From positions 265,378,339 to 265,442,338 of the forward strand of contig OV884057.1 of the NCBI GenBank assembly GCA_930367215.1: DNA of 64,000 bases. Reading direction: 5' to 3'. This document shows positions 37,055-47,728 of the stretch, one piece after another. Source of the stretch: Pollenia angustigena. Its lineage: Eukaryota > Arthropoda > Insecta > Diptera > Polleniidae. A model generated the notes under the pieces. That model was not told the origin of the DNA, did no database searches, and saw only the letters and a list, made by a program, of their open reading frames with translations. How positions within the stretch are numbered: position 1 is the first letter of the stretch; each line of letters starts with the position of its first letter. Both the position numbers and the translations under genes were made by a program.

Positions 37055-37430
37055 CGAAAAAAAAAAAACAGAAGTAAGGAAAAAACATGTAAAATCAATT
37101 AAGATGGATAATCATTCAGGAAAGCAAATTTCGATCTACCAAATGTTAAAATACAATTTGGTTTAAGGATTGATGTTTGACTAGTGACGTCAGCAGTCGT
37201 CGATGGCTGCGAGTGTAAGACGGCAAATCCATCTGAGGAGATCGAGTGGTTGCGATCGAAACATGTCATGGTAACCTGCCGGCCAGGGTTCGAGCCCGAG
37301 CCACGTCAAGAATGAAAGATTATCAATAACAATTTTAATTAATTTTCATGTTGTAAAATTCCTTTCTTCATAAGAATAATTTAATGAAAATTAAATTTCA
37401 TGAACTTAAGCCTAATTAAAAAGATTACTA
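37055..37430 (+). mobile_element. tRNA-like SINE unit, family S2, copy b
   Basis: Direct repeat of copy a, about 560 bp downstream, with a perfect B box GGTTCGAGCCC. The spacer between them (36919-37054) contains an open stretch ELYVYICPSSCAEKGQQKR of unknown meaning. Confidence 0.7.
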
Positions 37431-38439
37431 AAAATTTTAAAAATTTTATATTTTGAAGATTTTTTTTTCAATAAATGATATTTTTAATTTTAATTAAAAA
37501 AATGATCAAAAAACCTTTGCCGTTTCAAACAATGTGTTGATTGATTTTGACAATTCCAACAACAATTACACAAGTTAAAATTATTTTATTTTAAATGAAA
37601 TAATTTTTTGATATTTGATTATTATTTTAATTCAAAATTCATTTCAAAACAACTAAAATGTTAATTAAATCAAAATTATATTTTTAATATTCGTTCAACA
37701 AAACAAAATAATTGATTCAATTTTTACATTAATTAAGTTTAAATACTTTTTAAATAATTTTTTTAATTGATAAAAAATTACTAATAATTATTTCTGTGTT
37801 CAAATAACCCCAAAGAAAAAAGTCCAACAGTGTCAAATCACATGATCTTGGCGGCCAATTGACATCGCCATTACGTGAGATAACACGGCCATTGAATTTG
37901 TGGCGCAAAAGAGCCATTGTTTCGTTAGCTGTGTGGCAAGTGGCACCGTCCTGCTGAAACCACATATCGTCCACATCCATATCTTCCAATTCGGGCCATA
38001 AAAAGTTCGTTATCATCTCACGATAGCGAACACCATTTACAGTAACTGCCTGACCGGCCTTATTTTGGAAAAAATACGGCCCGATGATGCCGCCAGCCCA
38101 TAAACCGCACCAAACAGTCACTCTTTGTGGGTGCATTGGTTTTTCGACAATCACTCTTGGATTCTCATTCGCCCAAATGCGGCAATTCTGTTTATTGACG
38201 AATCCACTGAGGTGAAAATGTGCCTCATCACTGAAGATGATTTTTTTTTTGATTTGAACGCCCATTTTCATAATAAGTCTGGATAACTTTAACACGTTGT
38301 TGGATTGTCAAATAAAATTCGGAAAAAAACTTGGCGTTTAGGTGTGGTTCACATTCAACATCGGCCCTTACAATTTAACCACCCTTTACATTATTATAAA
38401 GTTTTGCTTTAAAGAATCACGCGATAGATATCATGATAT

Positions 38440-38760
38440 GATATGCCAAACACAAGCTTCGCTAACTAAGGCTTTTCTGCATAGCCGGCCTTCGGCCGGG
38501 CGCAATGACTTTTTCCTCTATGGTATATCAAACACTGGCTCCGCTAACTAAAGCTTCTCTGCATAGCGCAAGGATTTTCTCCACTATAGTATAAAAATAC
38601 CGACTCGACTCGGCTACGCAGAGAAGCTTAAGTTAGCGAAGCAGGTGTTTGGTATACCATAGAGGAAAAAGTCATTGCGCGCGGTCGAAGGCCGGTTATG
38701 AAGGATAGCTTTATTTATCGAAGCCGGTGTTCTGTATACCAAAGTGTCAAAGCGTCCAAA
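38440..38760. repeat. 82-bp repeat block in head-to-head order
   Basis: + orientation units near 38475 (gcatagccggccttcggcc) and 38560 are followed from about 38605 by minus-orientation units (agcgaagcaggtgtttggta, ggtcgaaggccgg). The block is part of foldback element C. Confidence 0.85.
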
Positions 38761-39347
38761 AACGTTTTCATTATAAATTATAAAATGAAATAATCCCCCA
38801 AAAAATATATTTGGGATTTATTTCATAACGATTTTTTGGGGGATGATTTGATATGATATTAATACCCCAAATAAAAAAATGAAATAAGACCCAAAATAAA
38901 ATGAAATAACCCCCCAAAAATCGTTTTTGTTGTTCTCTTTACAAACTTTTGGGGGGTTATTTCATTATTTTTTTGGGGGGTTATTTCATGCCACCGCATT
39001 TTTCAATTAATACACAAGGTGTGCTATCAAGTCATATCCTCATAATATCCCAAATAATATTTTGCAATTGCTTAAAATGAATGTTGTTGTGTTTCAAACA
39101 AAATAAAAATGTTAATGCTGTGTTCATTGATTCGTCATAACTGTACAGTTGAAATCTAAATTATTAGCGGTAGCCCACAACAGTCATATCGTCGGCTTAA
39201 TATGAAAACCTGCTAACTCACTTACAGCATCTTTTACAGGACAGACAAAAAGCTTTTTATTTTTCCATTTTGCTTGATAGAAAATTAAAAATAGTTAGTT
39301 TTACACACTTCAAGACTAAAATAGAAGATAAACTCACTACATGCTGG

Positions 39348-39830
39348 CACAGAATACACAGAACTGTAAAAAGTGACGTGTGAAAAAGGCCCAAATCAGT
39401 TGCGAGGGCAGCTTTCGAAGAAAGAGACAGAAAGCTTTTTTTGGTAGTGAAGTGGCAAGGCGTAAAAACAGGCCGCAACAATCAACACAAATGGCGTGAT
39501 CAAAACAAAAATAACAAAACACAAACCACGTTAAACAAATGCATTAGTTCAAAAAACGTTGTTTTTTGTGCAAAAAAATTTATTTAGTAATATTGTTTTG
39601 TGTTATAATGTTATTTACTTACTTTAATATTATTTACTCGTGTTGTGGTGAACTTAAAAGTTAATTTTTGCAACAGTTTTGTAAATAAATCTTAACTAAA
39701 TAAATTTGTGTTCGTTGTTTTGCGGCATAGAATATGATGAAAAGAGAAATGCAAAAGGGCAGCTTTCTTTGAAAGAGACAAAAATAAAACGCAAAATCTT
39801 CCGTCTCGTGACAGTTCTGTGTATTCTGTG
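39348..39830. mobile_element. Terminal-repeat element with CACAGAATACACAGAACTGT ends
   Basis: The 20-bp ends are perfect inverted copies. ATGCTGG (7 bp, perfect) flanks both sides; an eighth position differs. The insertion is absent from the related copy at 41690-42853. Inside are two direct words gggcagcttt-cgaagaaagagac / gggcagctttctttgaaagag. hAT-type is possible by the CANNG rule and 7-8-bp duplication. Confidence 0.7.
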
Positions 39831-41459
39831 ATGCTGGTCGACGAGGCGTATCTTTCTCTACCACACGTTATCAAAATCTCAATTTACATAAAAAAAAGAT
39901 TTAGCCGGTTTGCATATTAAGCCGACGATATCTACTTCTTGTAATTATTTTATGACATAAGACTTTATGACTACCTTGGTGAATCCCCCAAATATGTATT
40001 TATAAGAAAAGAAACTGAGATAACTTAATTAGTTATTTCAATTGTTAAAGGAGATCTTAAATGTTAAGGATCAAAGCGATTCTTTTGCTTGGTTTTGACA
40101 AAACTTGTCTCATTTTCTAGAAATTCTTTAACATTTTTAACACTTCTAATTGTTTCGGTTAATTCTGTTAAAAGACTGATATGAGAAGATATGAGAAGAA
40201 ACAAATAACTAAACACATACATTATAAAAGTACGTGAAAAAAAGGTGTTGGCAATTAAACATTTAACCCATTTTTCGCAACATTCCTGTTGAAAGATGAT
40301 GAAGATAAAAAACATTGTAATTTATGTCACCGGTCGGCGGAAATGGGTTAAAATGAAGATCACTGAACACCTTCTTTGTTTGTTTGAAAAAAATATTTTC
40401 TTATAACATACATATCGTTAGCTAAAATGCAAATAGACGTAACTAGCAAAAATATAATTTTACAGGAGAAGCAAAAAACTTTGTAAAGTGATAACTATGA
40501 ACATGTCAGAAAAACATGCATTGATAAGTCGTCCATGGAATTCTTCAACCAATTTTCAAAGAAACCCATTTTATTATATTTTCTTAGTGTAATTACGTCG
40601 TTTTGCATACTTCAAACAAAAAAACTTGTTGTTACGTCCCTTTGTTTTTTGTTAATAAAAACGCCATTTTTGATCGCATAAGTGTAAAATTTTGTCAAGA
40701 CATGTAGTTTTATAGCATTCATAATAATCAATCAAAAACTCGACTTGGAATTTTTTGTTAGTTACGTCTTTTTGCATTTTAGCTAACGATATATTTTGTA
40801 TATGAGATAAAACAAATAATTAAAATAAACAAAATATTGAAAATTTTCTTCCATCGGTTAATCGACTGAAATTAACCGGTTTAATCGTTAATCGAAAAAA
40901 GCCAATTTGAAATTAACCGATCAGTTAATCGGGTAGTAATTAATCGGTTAACCGAATTAATACCCTAGTATTTACATAAGTATAAGCTTTTTTGCCCACA
41001 CTTTTTGTAAAAATTGTTAATATATCAAAACGAATTCATCAAATACATAGTTGGGACGATCTCATTTCCAATAGAATTGAAATGATTATTAGTAAACGTT
41101 TGATTAATTTATTCATTTTCACAAAACTACTAGTAATTGTTTTTTCTTCATGTCAAAATTTTACGTTGTCAAAAATTATACAATTGCACACAGCACAAAT
41201 ATGAAAATTTTCTACCACAAACAAATTTCATTTTACCATAGAACTTTGCTACCGTTTCACACACACCCTTAGTCCCATGTTTTTTTAATCGAAATTAGCC
41301 TATATTGTACTTATTGTATTGTAAAATGTAAATTGTATTGTTTTAATTGTTGTTTTTACTACGTTGTACCGTAAAAGACAGAAAAGAACGAGTTTAAATT
41401 TTCATTTTTCCCAAACTTATTTTTGGGAATACAAAATTTATTATAAATAAGATTTTTTT

Positions 41460-41580
41460 GACGTGCTAAATTCCAAATTTTTATTTTTGATAAAAACACT
41501 GAAATTTCTTGTTGAGGAAAAGCTAGTTTCAATGCGCATTTCGCTGGGTGCTTAGGCCAGATCATTAGCAAACCTTTTTT
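41460..41580 (+). repeat. Dispersed repeat W, copy 4
   Basis: gacgtgctaaattccaaa, aaaacactgaaatttcttg, atgcgcatttcgctgggt and agatcattagcaaacc match the order in 27222-27420. Confidence 0.65.
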
Positions 41581-41689
41581 TTTCTTACTTCGACCTAATT
41601 TTTTAATTTACTTTTTGCGAAATACGCCTGCGGCGTACTCATTGTATTGTAAATCTCTTATTATGTGCTCTTCATAAGTTTATATAGTT

Positions 41690-42853
41690 ATATATAGTAA
41701 TCGGTTAGTAATCGGTTAGTTTTGTTTTTGATCGGTTAACCGATTAATCAAGTTTTTTTTATAAATATGGTTATTACAGTATATAAAAATGCATTATTTG
41801 TTTATTATTTGGAGTTTATTACTGAAAAAACAATAACCTACCAAACATAACAATTCTTGAACTAAAACGAGCAAACAAAAAAACAATTCATAAATATGTA
41901 ATATGCATTTTTTCAATTAATACCTTGTGCTATCAAGTCATATCGTCATAATATCCTAAATAATATTTTACAATTGTTTAAAATAAATAAAAATAAAAAT
42001 TTTACTGCTGTGTTCATTGATTCGTCCTAACTGTACAGAAGTACACAGCAGTCATATCGTCGGCTTATTATGCAAACCTGTTAACTCAATTTCAGCATAT
42101 TTTACAGGAGAGACGAAAAACTTTTTATTTTCCCTATTTGCAGCTTGATAGAAAATTAAAAATACAGTTAGTCTTACACACTTGAAGACTTAAATAGAAG
42201 AAAAACTACATGCGACGAGGCTTATCTTTCTCTATCACACGGCATCAACATCTCAATTTACATCAAAAGTGGAATTAGCCGGTTTGCATATTAAGCCGAC
42301 GATATATATTTCTTGTTATTATTTTAAGACTTTATGACTTCCTTGTAGATCCCCCAAATATGTATTTAAAAAATAATAAAAAAAAAAAAAAAAAAACCCT
42401 GAAGAAGGCACACAACGGAGTGCCGAAATATTGGATTAAAAAAATTTAATTTGTTTTATAAAAAAAAGAGACCTCAAGCTTAATTAAATAAAAATACTCA
42501 ATTTTTCGCCACATTCCTGCTGTTCGATGATGAAGATAAAAAAATTAAAAACATTATAATTTTAGTCACCGGTCATCGGAAAATTGGTTTAAATGAAGGG
42601 CACTGAACACCATCTTTGTTTGTATAAAATATACATTTTGTATATGAGACGAAACAAATAATTAAAAACACAAAAAATATATTATAATACTACAAAATAT
42701 TGAAATTTTTGTTACATCGGTTAATCGGTTAATCGATCGAAATTAACCGGTTTAATCGTTAATCGAAAAAAGCCAATTTTAAATTAAACGATCAGTTAAT
42801 CGGGTAGTAATTAATCGGTTAACCGATTGGCGGTTAACCGAATGAATACCCTA
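41690..42853. mobile_element. hAT-like element H1, second copy with lost left end
   Basis: The right end ggttaaccgaatgaatacccta and internal sequence match the copy at 35424-40967, with subterminal atcggtta words. The left terminus taggg is missing; similarity starts at taatcggttagt. It lacks both large insertions of the other copy and so gives their empty sites, but carries its own insertion near 42377-42490. Confidence 0.75.
42377..42490. other. Insertion with poly(A) and a retroelement-like hairpin motif
   Basis: An A tract is followed by ctgaagaaggcac-acaacgga-gtgccgaaat, where ggcac pairs with gtgcc. A gaagaagg-stem-cgaaa motif is common near the ends of insect non-LTR elements, as I recall. 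gacctcaagcttaa then matches an arm word at 45080. Absent from the other copy of the host element. Confidence 0.4.
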
Positions 42854-44517
42854 GTATATAATTAATAAAAACTTTAGTTTTTAAAATAAAAGGAATATTT
42901 TTTAACAGGAGAAGTTGTATAGATGGTTACTGGACAAGGCCCAAAAAAAACTGGGTAATTAAGACCAATCCAGGCCGACCAGCAACCCAAATGTATACAT
43001 TCACTAAATACTTTTTTAATAAAATAATAATGCTTATTTTTGTTTATTTATGTGAAGAACACGTTTTCAAATGTTCTATAAGTGCACACACGTTTCCACA
43101 GTACGGTACGGTACGTTACATTGCAAAACAGTTGCAGCAACTGTTGAAGTTGAAAAACTTTTACTATTTTGAAGCATTTTTTATGTATTCTTTATTTGGC
43201 TGATAGGGATGGATGGCTTGGATGCTCAGGTGAAAAGCTTTTCTTATTTGTATTTTTGAACAGAAAACAATCAAAGTGCAAATATTTTTTTTAATTGTAA
43301 TATAAACCACAGAAACTAAAGCAGATCAAAGATTGTGAGTGTATAGACTTTTGATTAACCTCCCCCCCCCTCCCCAATTTACAATAAATGAACCGATTGT
43401 TTCTTGTGCAAGTTTGCAAACTTGCCATAATTTCCAGTGTGTAATAAATCATTTAAATAATGTAAAGTACGAATAAAATGAGTGTTATAAAACCAAACAG
43501 ATGAATGAGAATTAATTCAAAAATTATTTTAATTGTACACAAGTTTTGCCGCTTCATAAATTTGTTAATTTGTAAGACACAAATAAAAACTTTAAGTGTG
43601 AGAATTTTTTTATATTTTCAATACAAATACTTTTCAGAAAAGAAGACTCTTAGAAAATATTGTCACCTATTAAGAATGAAATTTATACAGTTTTTGTGAA
43701 AACCAAATTTAAATTGGGTTCAATAAATGATTTTTAATATATTTTTGAATGAACAGTTTTTTTGTTTGATCGAAGTCTGCAGAAAACCGATTTAATGATA
43801 AACTTGTGTACGACACTTAAATAAAACTGGATAAAATAATTTACAAATGTACAAATATTTATGACTCATTGATTTAATTCGTAAATACGTACATATGTAT
43901 GTATATGTACAACGCATACTCTTGTAACTTAAATTTGCAGCCCTGGTATACAATTTAAACATATGCGTGTAGATAATTACAACTATACGTAATAATATTT
44001 ACACGGATATGTGAAGATTTTTTTTATTTATTTAAACAACAATAATCAAAATAATGAATACGAAAAAACCAAATATTTAGATCTGCAGGTGTTCATTCAA
44101 TCAATACAAATTCGAACCAAAAATCAATTTGAATGCAAATGTCATGGTTTTATTTAAACACGAAATAACTTTGTAAACACCCCCATTAACAATTTCCAAA
44201 ATAATTTGTAATTAGTAAAACACAATTATTTATATTTTATGTGGTCAAACGTAAAGAAAACACATTTCTTGAAATGGTTAACTCAAACAAAAACATTTTT
44301 AATGAACAAATTTTTAACTTATCGAGGTTGAAAAACAATTTAAAAAAAATTATTTGCATTCGCAGCGAAAGCATTTTTAGGCATCTTAACAAATTATACA
44401 TGTATAAAAAATGCTTTAAAAAGGGAAAATATGCATACTAGTCGTATGTTTTAAATATGTTACTCATACTAAATTATGCAAAACATGATGCAGAGGGTAA
44501 AATATGCACTCTTACGG
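42854..44517. other. Gene-free stretch
   Basis: No supported gene or element. A C tract (ccccccccctcccc) lies near 43365 and small palindromes such as gtacatatgtatgtatatgtac-like sequence near 43890. Confidence 0.4.
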
Positions 44518-44629
44518 CCATTTTCACCAAGTTCGGTTATAATTAACTATCGGTTATAGCTGTAAAAAAACATATTGGTAACCGGAACTTTAATTGAAAG
44601 TTAGTTTTAACCGAACTTGGTGAAAATGG
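44518..44629. mobile_element. 112-bp palindromic MITE
   Basis: CCATTTTCACCAAGTTCGGT and the same inverted at the right (accgaacttggtgaaaatgg), 20 bp perfect and longer with mismatches. It would fold fully into a hairpin. No duplication is obvious. Confidence 0.75.
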
Positions 44630-45004
44630 AGGTGAAACGGATAAATCTACTGTTTCTGCCTTCATTGGTCGCAAAAGGAAAAACATGCAATTGCATATAT
44701 CTGGTTTCGCTGGTTATTATAAGCCACCATATGGTTGTATCTCCTTGATGAAAAACTAATTTAAGCATAATATGGTTGCCGTTGACAATTATATGGCTAA
44801 ACAAACCACATTCTTAAGAAAAATACGTTACCCTAGGTCTACACTAAAGATAAATATCTCAGCCAGTTGGCAATAACGTCGGCAGAATAACAAAGCAATA
44901 TTGCTTATTGCTCAGCTTATGTTAAAGGCATGGGAAAACGTATTTATGTTAACTCATAATTTTAAAAACATCAAGGAAGAAGGTGCAGTGTAAAAACAGG
45001 CGCA

Positions 45005-45262
45005 CTCTTGTAAAAATTATTTTTATTGATATAAATTCTTTCTTATTCGACTTTATTATTAAAATGTATATTAATTTGTTTAAGCTTGAGGTCTTTTTAT
45101 ATAAAAATATTAATTTTACTTTAACAAAAAAAAAAAAAAATTAATAAAATTAATATTTTTATATAAAAAAGAACTCAAACTTAAACAAATTAATATAAAT
45201 TTAAATAATAAAGGTCGAATAAGAAAAAATTGTATTAATAAAAATAATTTTTGTAATTTTAT
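45005..45262. repeat. Inverted repeat, arms about 115 bp
   Basis: taaaaattatttttattgat and aatttgtttaagcttgag on the left return inverted on the right, around a central A tract (45127-45139). Diverged by several bases and small indels. The arm shares words with 42460-42490. Confidence 0.75.
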
Positions 45263-46220
45263 TTTAGTGTTTATTACATTCATTAATTTAATTCTTTTAC
45301 TACAATTACAATTTGCTACCATTTCACAAATTTAATATTTTTCTCACACAATTTGCTTCTATTTTTTTTCTTTTTTGCTTCTTTTTTCACAATTGATAAC
45401 CAAATTTGACGTTTTATGTAAGCAATAATTGTCAACGAAAATGGACTAACAATTATTGCAACATAAATTGTCGGCAATAAATATGTACAAGAAATTGCTG
45501 TCTACATTAAAGATAACATAATTTTGACATTTAGGGCCGGTTCACACACGTCAAGTTTGACTAGTCAAGTCTTGAGTTTTTAGGAGAGAGGGGAAAAGAT
45601 ATGGCATTCTCTTTTCCCCTCTCTCCTAAAAGCTCAAGACTTGACGAGTCGAACTTGACGTGTGTGAATCAGAGTTGCCAATTTAGCGCCTTTGGCGCTA
45701 GATTAAGCGCTTTTTAACTGTCGAAAAGGCGCATATTTTTTCCTTAGCGCTTTTTTTAAAAAGAGCGCTAAATTAGCGCTTTTATTGGTACCCAACATTT
45801 TTGTACTTTTATTTGCATACATTAAAATCAAGACACATTAAACCAAAATATGTTTCCGTTTTGAAAATACTTTACTCTGAAAAGCATTCTATACAAGGAA
45901 AGAAGTTTATTTTCTAAAGAAATCCATTTCGTTTCTTAAAACAAGAAAATTCAAAACTAAATAACTAATTTTAACTTATTTTGTTCGTATTAAGTAAAAG
46001 TTTCTTAAATAAAGAAACATTTTCTCATGATTAAAAAATTCACGTTTTTGGTATATGATCAAAAATTTCAAGAAGCATTTATTTAATATTAGTCTGATTT
46101 TAAAATAGAATCAAGAAACAAAGTTTTTTTTTTATAAACTAACTAGTGCTATACGTTTTTATGGAAAAATTTTAGGCTTTTCTTCTGATTTTGTAAAATA
46201 AAAAGCAAAGAAAACTTGAT

Positions 46221-47728
46221 TTATTATTATTATTATTATTATTATTTATTAATAGATTTTTGTATGTACATATTTAATTCATTTACAATATGTTTAATAT
46301 CTAAATCTATATTTGGCATAACATTTTGTTGTAAGCCAGATTGGCACAATTCTAGGAAAGTAAAATTTATTTACAAAATATTGATTTTATATAATTTTTA
46401 CTAAAAATAACAGGAATATAATTATAAGTTAATATTTTCATGTAAAATTAAGAAACAAATTCATTTAAAATAAATCTTCTATATTTTAAACAAACTTCTA
46501 TATATTTATATAGGGAGAAAAAGTTTAAGCCATTTAGTATACATATAACTTCACTCAAATTTAGTATGGTTTTACCAAAATATTGTTTTCTAAATTCTTT
46601 GTACAATGGGCAACCACCAATAAAGTGGAAGGTATTTTCCGACGCATCTAAATTGCACATTGTACAAATACCAACAGTGTTATTTTTGAAAGACCTTGCA
46701 TTCAAATCTAAGAAGCCACCTCTAGCCCTTATTATTAAACTGACTGCACGTGGAGAAAAATTTGAATTAGTATATAATGATGAAACATTGTAATCCAGTA
46801 TAGAATATAGATCATGAAACTGTGAACTTTTTGCAGTTTCTATGTAATCATTACGTTCCTTGAGTTTGAGTTGGTCCAATATAGGTTTCCACTGTTTGCT
46901 TAGAGGAGATATAGAGTTATCAGGGGTAAACTGTATATGTTGACAAAGATTTTCCCACTCTTTAGCCCAACAAATATTTTGTTCTATTATTTTTAATGCC
47001 AAAATACGAGGTAATCTGTGAGGATTCATACTTAATACTTTATTAATATAGTCTAGGTGAAGTCTTAAGGTAGATACGTATAGAGACTCTAGGTTTGTTT
47101 CTATATACAAAATGTAATTTGGTGTAACGGAAGGTAGAGACAACATTTTTTTAATAAAAAATCTAAATAGTTTTTCAATCTCATCAAATTTCACATATCC
47201 CCACACTTGCGCTGCATATAACATGATAGATTTGGATGCTGCTTGAAATATTTTAAGCTTATTATTCTGTGAGATTTGCGGATTGTTTATGTATTTGGAC
47301 CAAGTAGAGTTTATAGCCAGTTTTGAGGCTGCTAATTTATTGTTCAAGTGTTTTCTAAAGGAGAGATTATATGTAATGTCTACACCAAGATATTTATAAC
47401 TGTTTACAATCTCAATATTATCACCACCAAAAACCCAGTTTAAATTTGAAGAAATTCTAGTACCGGAACGAAATACCACTATTTTAGATTTATCTAGATT
47501 AGCTTTCAAGGACCACGTTGAACAATAATTGTATAAACAATCAATCATTTTTTGCAATTCTGTTGGAGTATCCGATAATATAACAAGGTCGTCGGCATAG
47601 AGCAGTATTTTAACATAAACGTCCGCAACATTTACACCCCCGGGTAACTCATCTGCCAAATCATTAACATATAATGAGAATAATAGAGGGCTTAATATAC
47701 AACCTTGCTTTACACCTATTAAAAAAAA
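46221..47728 (-). mobile_element. 5'-truncated non-LTR retrotransposon with TAA tail
   Basis: Read on the minus strand it starts in the reverse transcriptase (about 47720) and ends in a (TAA)n tail (46221-46248). aaaacttgat(tta) on both sides (46211-46220, 47729-47741) is a target duplication of 10-13 bp. A TAA tail and the C-terminal CCHC finger suit the I/Jockey-like group. The clean ends show target-primed insertion with 5' truncation. Confidence 0.85.
46448..47720 (-). pseudogene. Non-LTR reverse transcriptase, C-terminal part
   Basis: About 424 codons are open without a stop. The frame begins inside the RT palm at GVKQGCILSPLLFSLYVND and has the catalytic YADD in ILLYADDLVILS, then the thumb region with LGVDITYNLSF and WGYVKFDEIEKL, and a C-terminal zinc finger CTMC-x9-H-x4-C. 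It ends at TAA 46448. The endonuclease and the first RT blocks are missing through 5' truncation, so no activity is expected. The intact frame shows that the copy is young. Confidence 0.92.

Larger units (their letters stand above)
36185..37798. mobile_element. 1.6-kb element with CACAGAAA ends inserted in the transposase gene
   Basis: The left end CACAGAAAAAATTA and the inverted right end CACAGAAATAATTA match at 13 of 14 positions. TT is present on both sides (36183-36184, 37799-37800). Removing the element and one TT restores the uninterrupted codon order GYL-KEK. CAC-starting ends and a 2-bp duplication recall the CACTA/Mirage/Chapaev group; no transposase is present to confirm it. Inside are two direct copies of a tRNA-like unit and one long inverted repeat. 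Confidence 0.75.
36002..38330 (-). pseudogene. Tc1/mariner-superfamily transposase, split in two and internally deleted
   Basis: Part one (about 38330-37801): an N-terminal piece LTIQQRVKVIQTYYENG is followed, with a frameshift and loss of about 150 residues, by KIIFSDEAHFHLSGF (first catalytic Asp), then NKQNCRIW, HPQRVTVWCGLW, DDMWFQQDGATCHTANET (second Asp) and WPPRSCDLTLLDFFLWGYL (third Asp). Part two (36182-36002) continues KEKVYVDKPATIQELKD to the natural end GAHLADILFHT. Between the second and the third Asp (in LLDFF) lie 41 residues, the spacing reported for the rosa/VS group. Joining across the insertion keeps the frame. Not functional. Confidence 0.9.
35909..38385 (-). mobile_element. 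mariner-like element with DD41D spacing, internally deleted and split
   Basis: AAGGGTGGTTAAATTTCAAG at the left and AAGGGTGGTTAAATTGTAAG inverted at the right, both continuing ggccgatgttga. Each is flanked by TA. After removing the CACAG insertion the copy is about 860 bp, shorter than the usual 1.2-1.3 kb because the N-terminal half of the transposase is deleted. Confidence 0.85.
35693..38995. mobile_element. Foldback-like element C with 9-bp target duplication
   Basis: The left end GGCGGCATG and the inverted right end GGTGGCATG lead into arrays of the word atgaaataaccccccaaaa. The flanks are the perfect 9-bp duplication GCATTTTTC (35684-35692, 38996-39004). Copy 2 of the host element (near 41905) reads atgcattttttcaattaat there, an empty site. 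Its right part holds the 82-bp repeats (38440-38760). A mariner-like element is inserted in the left arm at TA. Nine-bp duplications with repeat-built arms fit FB/MULE-type elements. Confidence 0.85.
35424..40967. mobile_element. hAT-like element H1, interrupted copy
   Basis: The ends TAGGGTATTCATC and, inverted, TAGGGTATTAATTC are flanked by the perfect 8-bp duplication GTATTTAC (35416-35423, 40968-40975). Many subterminal words atcggttaaccg are present on both sides, as in hAT elements with repeated transposase sites. It holds a foldback element (35693-38995) and another insertion (39348-39830). A second, less interrupted copy is at 41690-42853. Inside both copies an inner inverted pair (catatcgtcggctta near 39188 and taagccgacgatat near 39919) marks another possible palindrome. 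Confidence 0.85.
35184..41268 (+). mobile_element. Harbinger-like element, outermost shell of a five-level nest
   Basis: The left end GGGTGTGTGTAAAACGGTAG and the inverted right end GGGTGTGTGTGAAACGGTAG continue as caaagt; 25 of 26 bp agree. Both ends are flanked by TTA (35181-35183, 41269-41271). A 3-bp TTA target with GGG ends is the PIF/Harbinger pattern. Own sequence remains only at 35184-35423 and 40976-41268; the rest is the inserted hAT-like element. A short first exon may remain at 35364. Confidence 0.8.

Noticed and set aside
37209..37310. Functional tRNA genes in family S2 units
   Set aside because: A and B boxes are present, but a cloverleaf cannot be drawn, and units are dispersed repeats.
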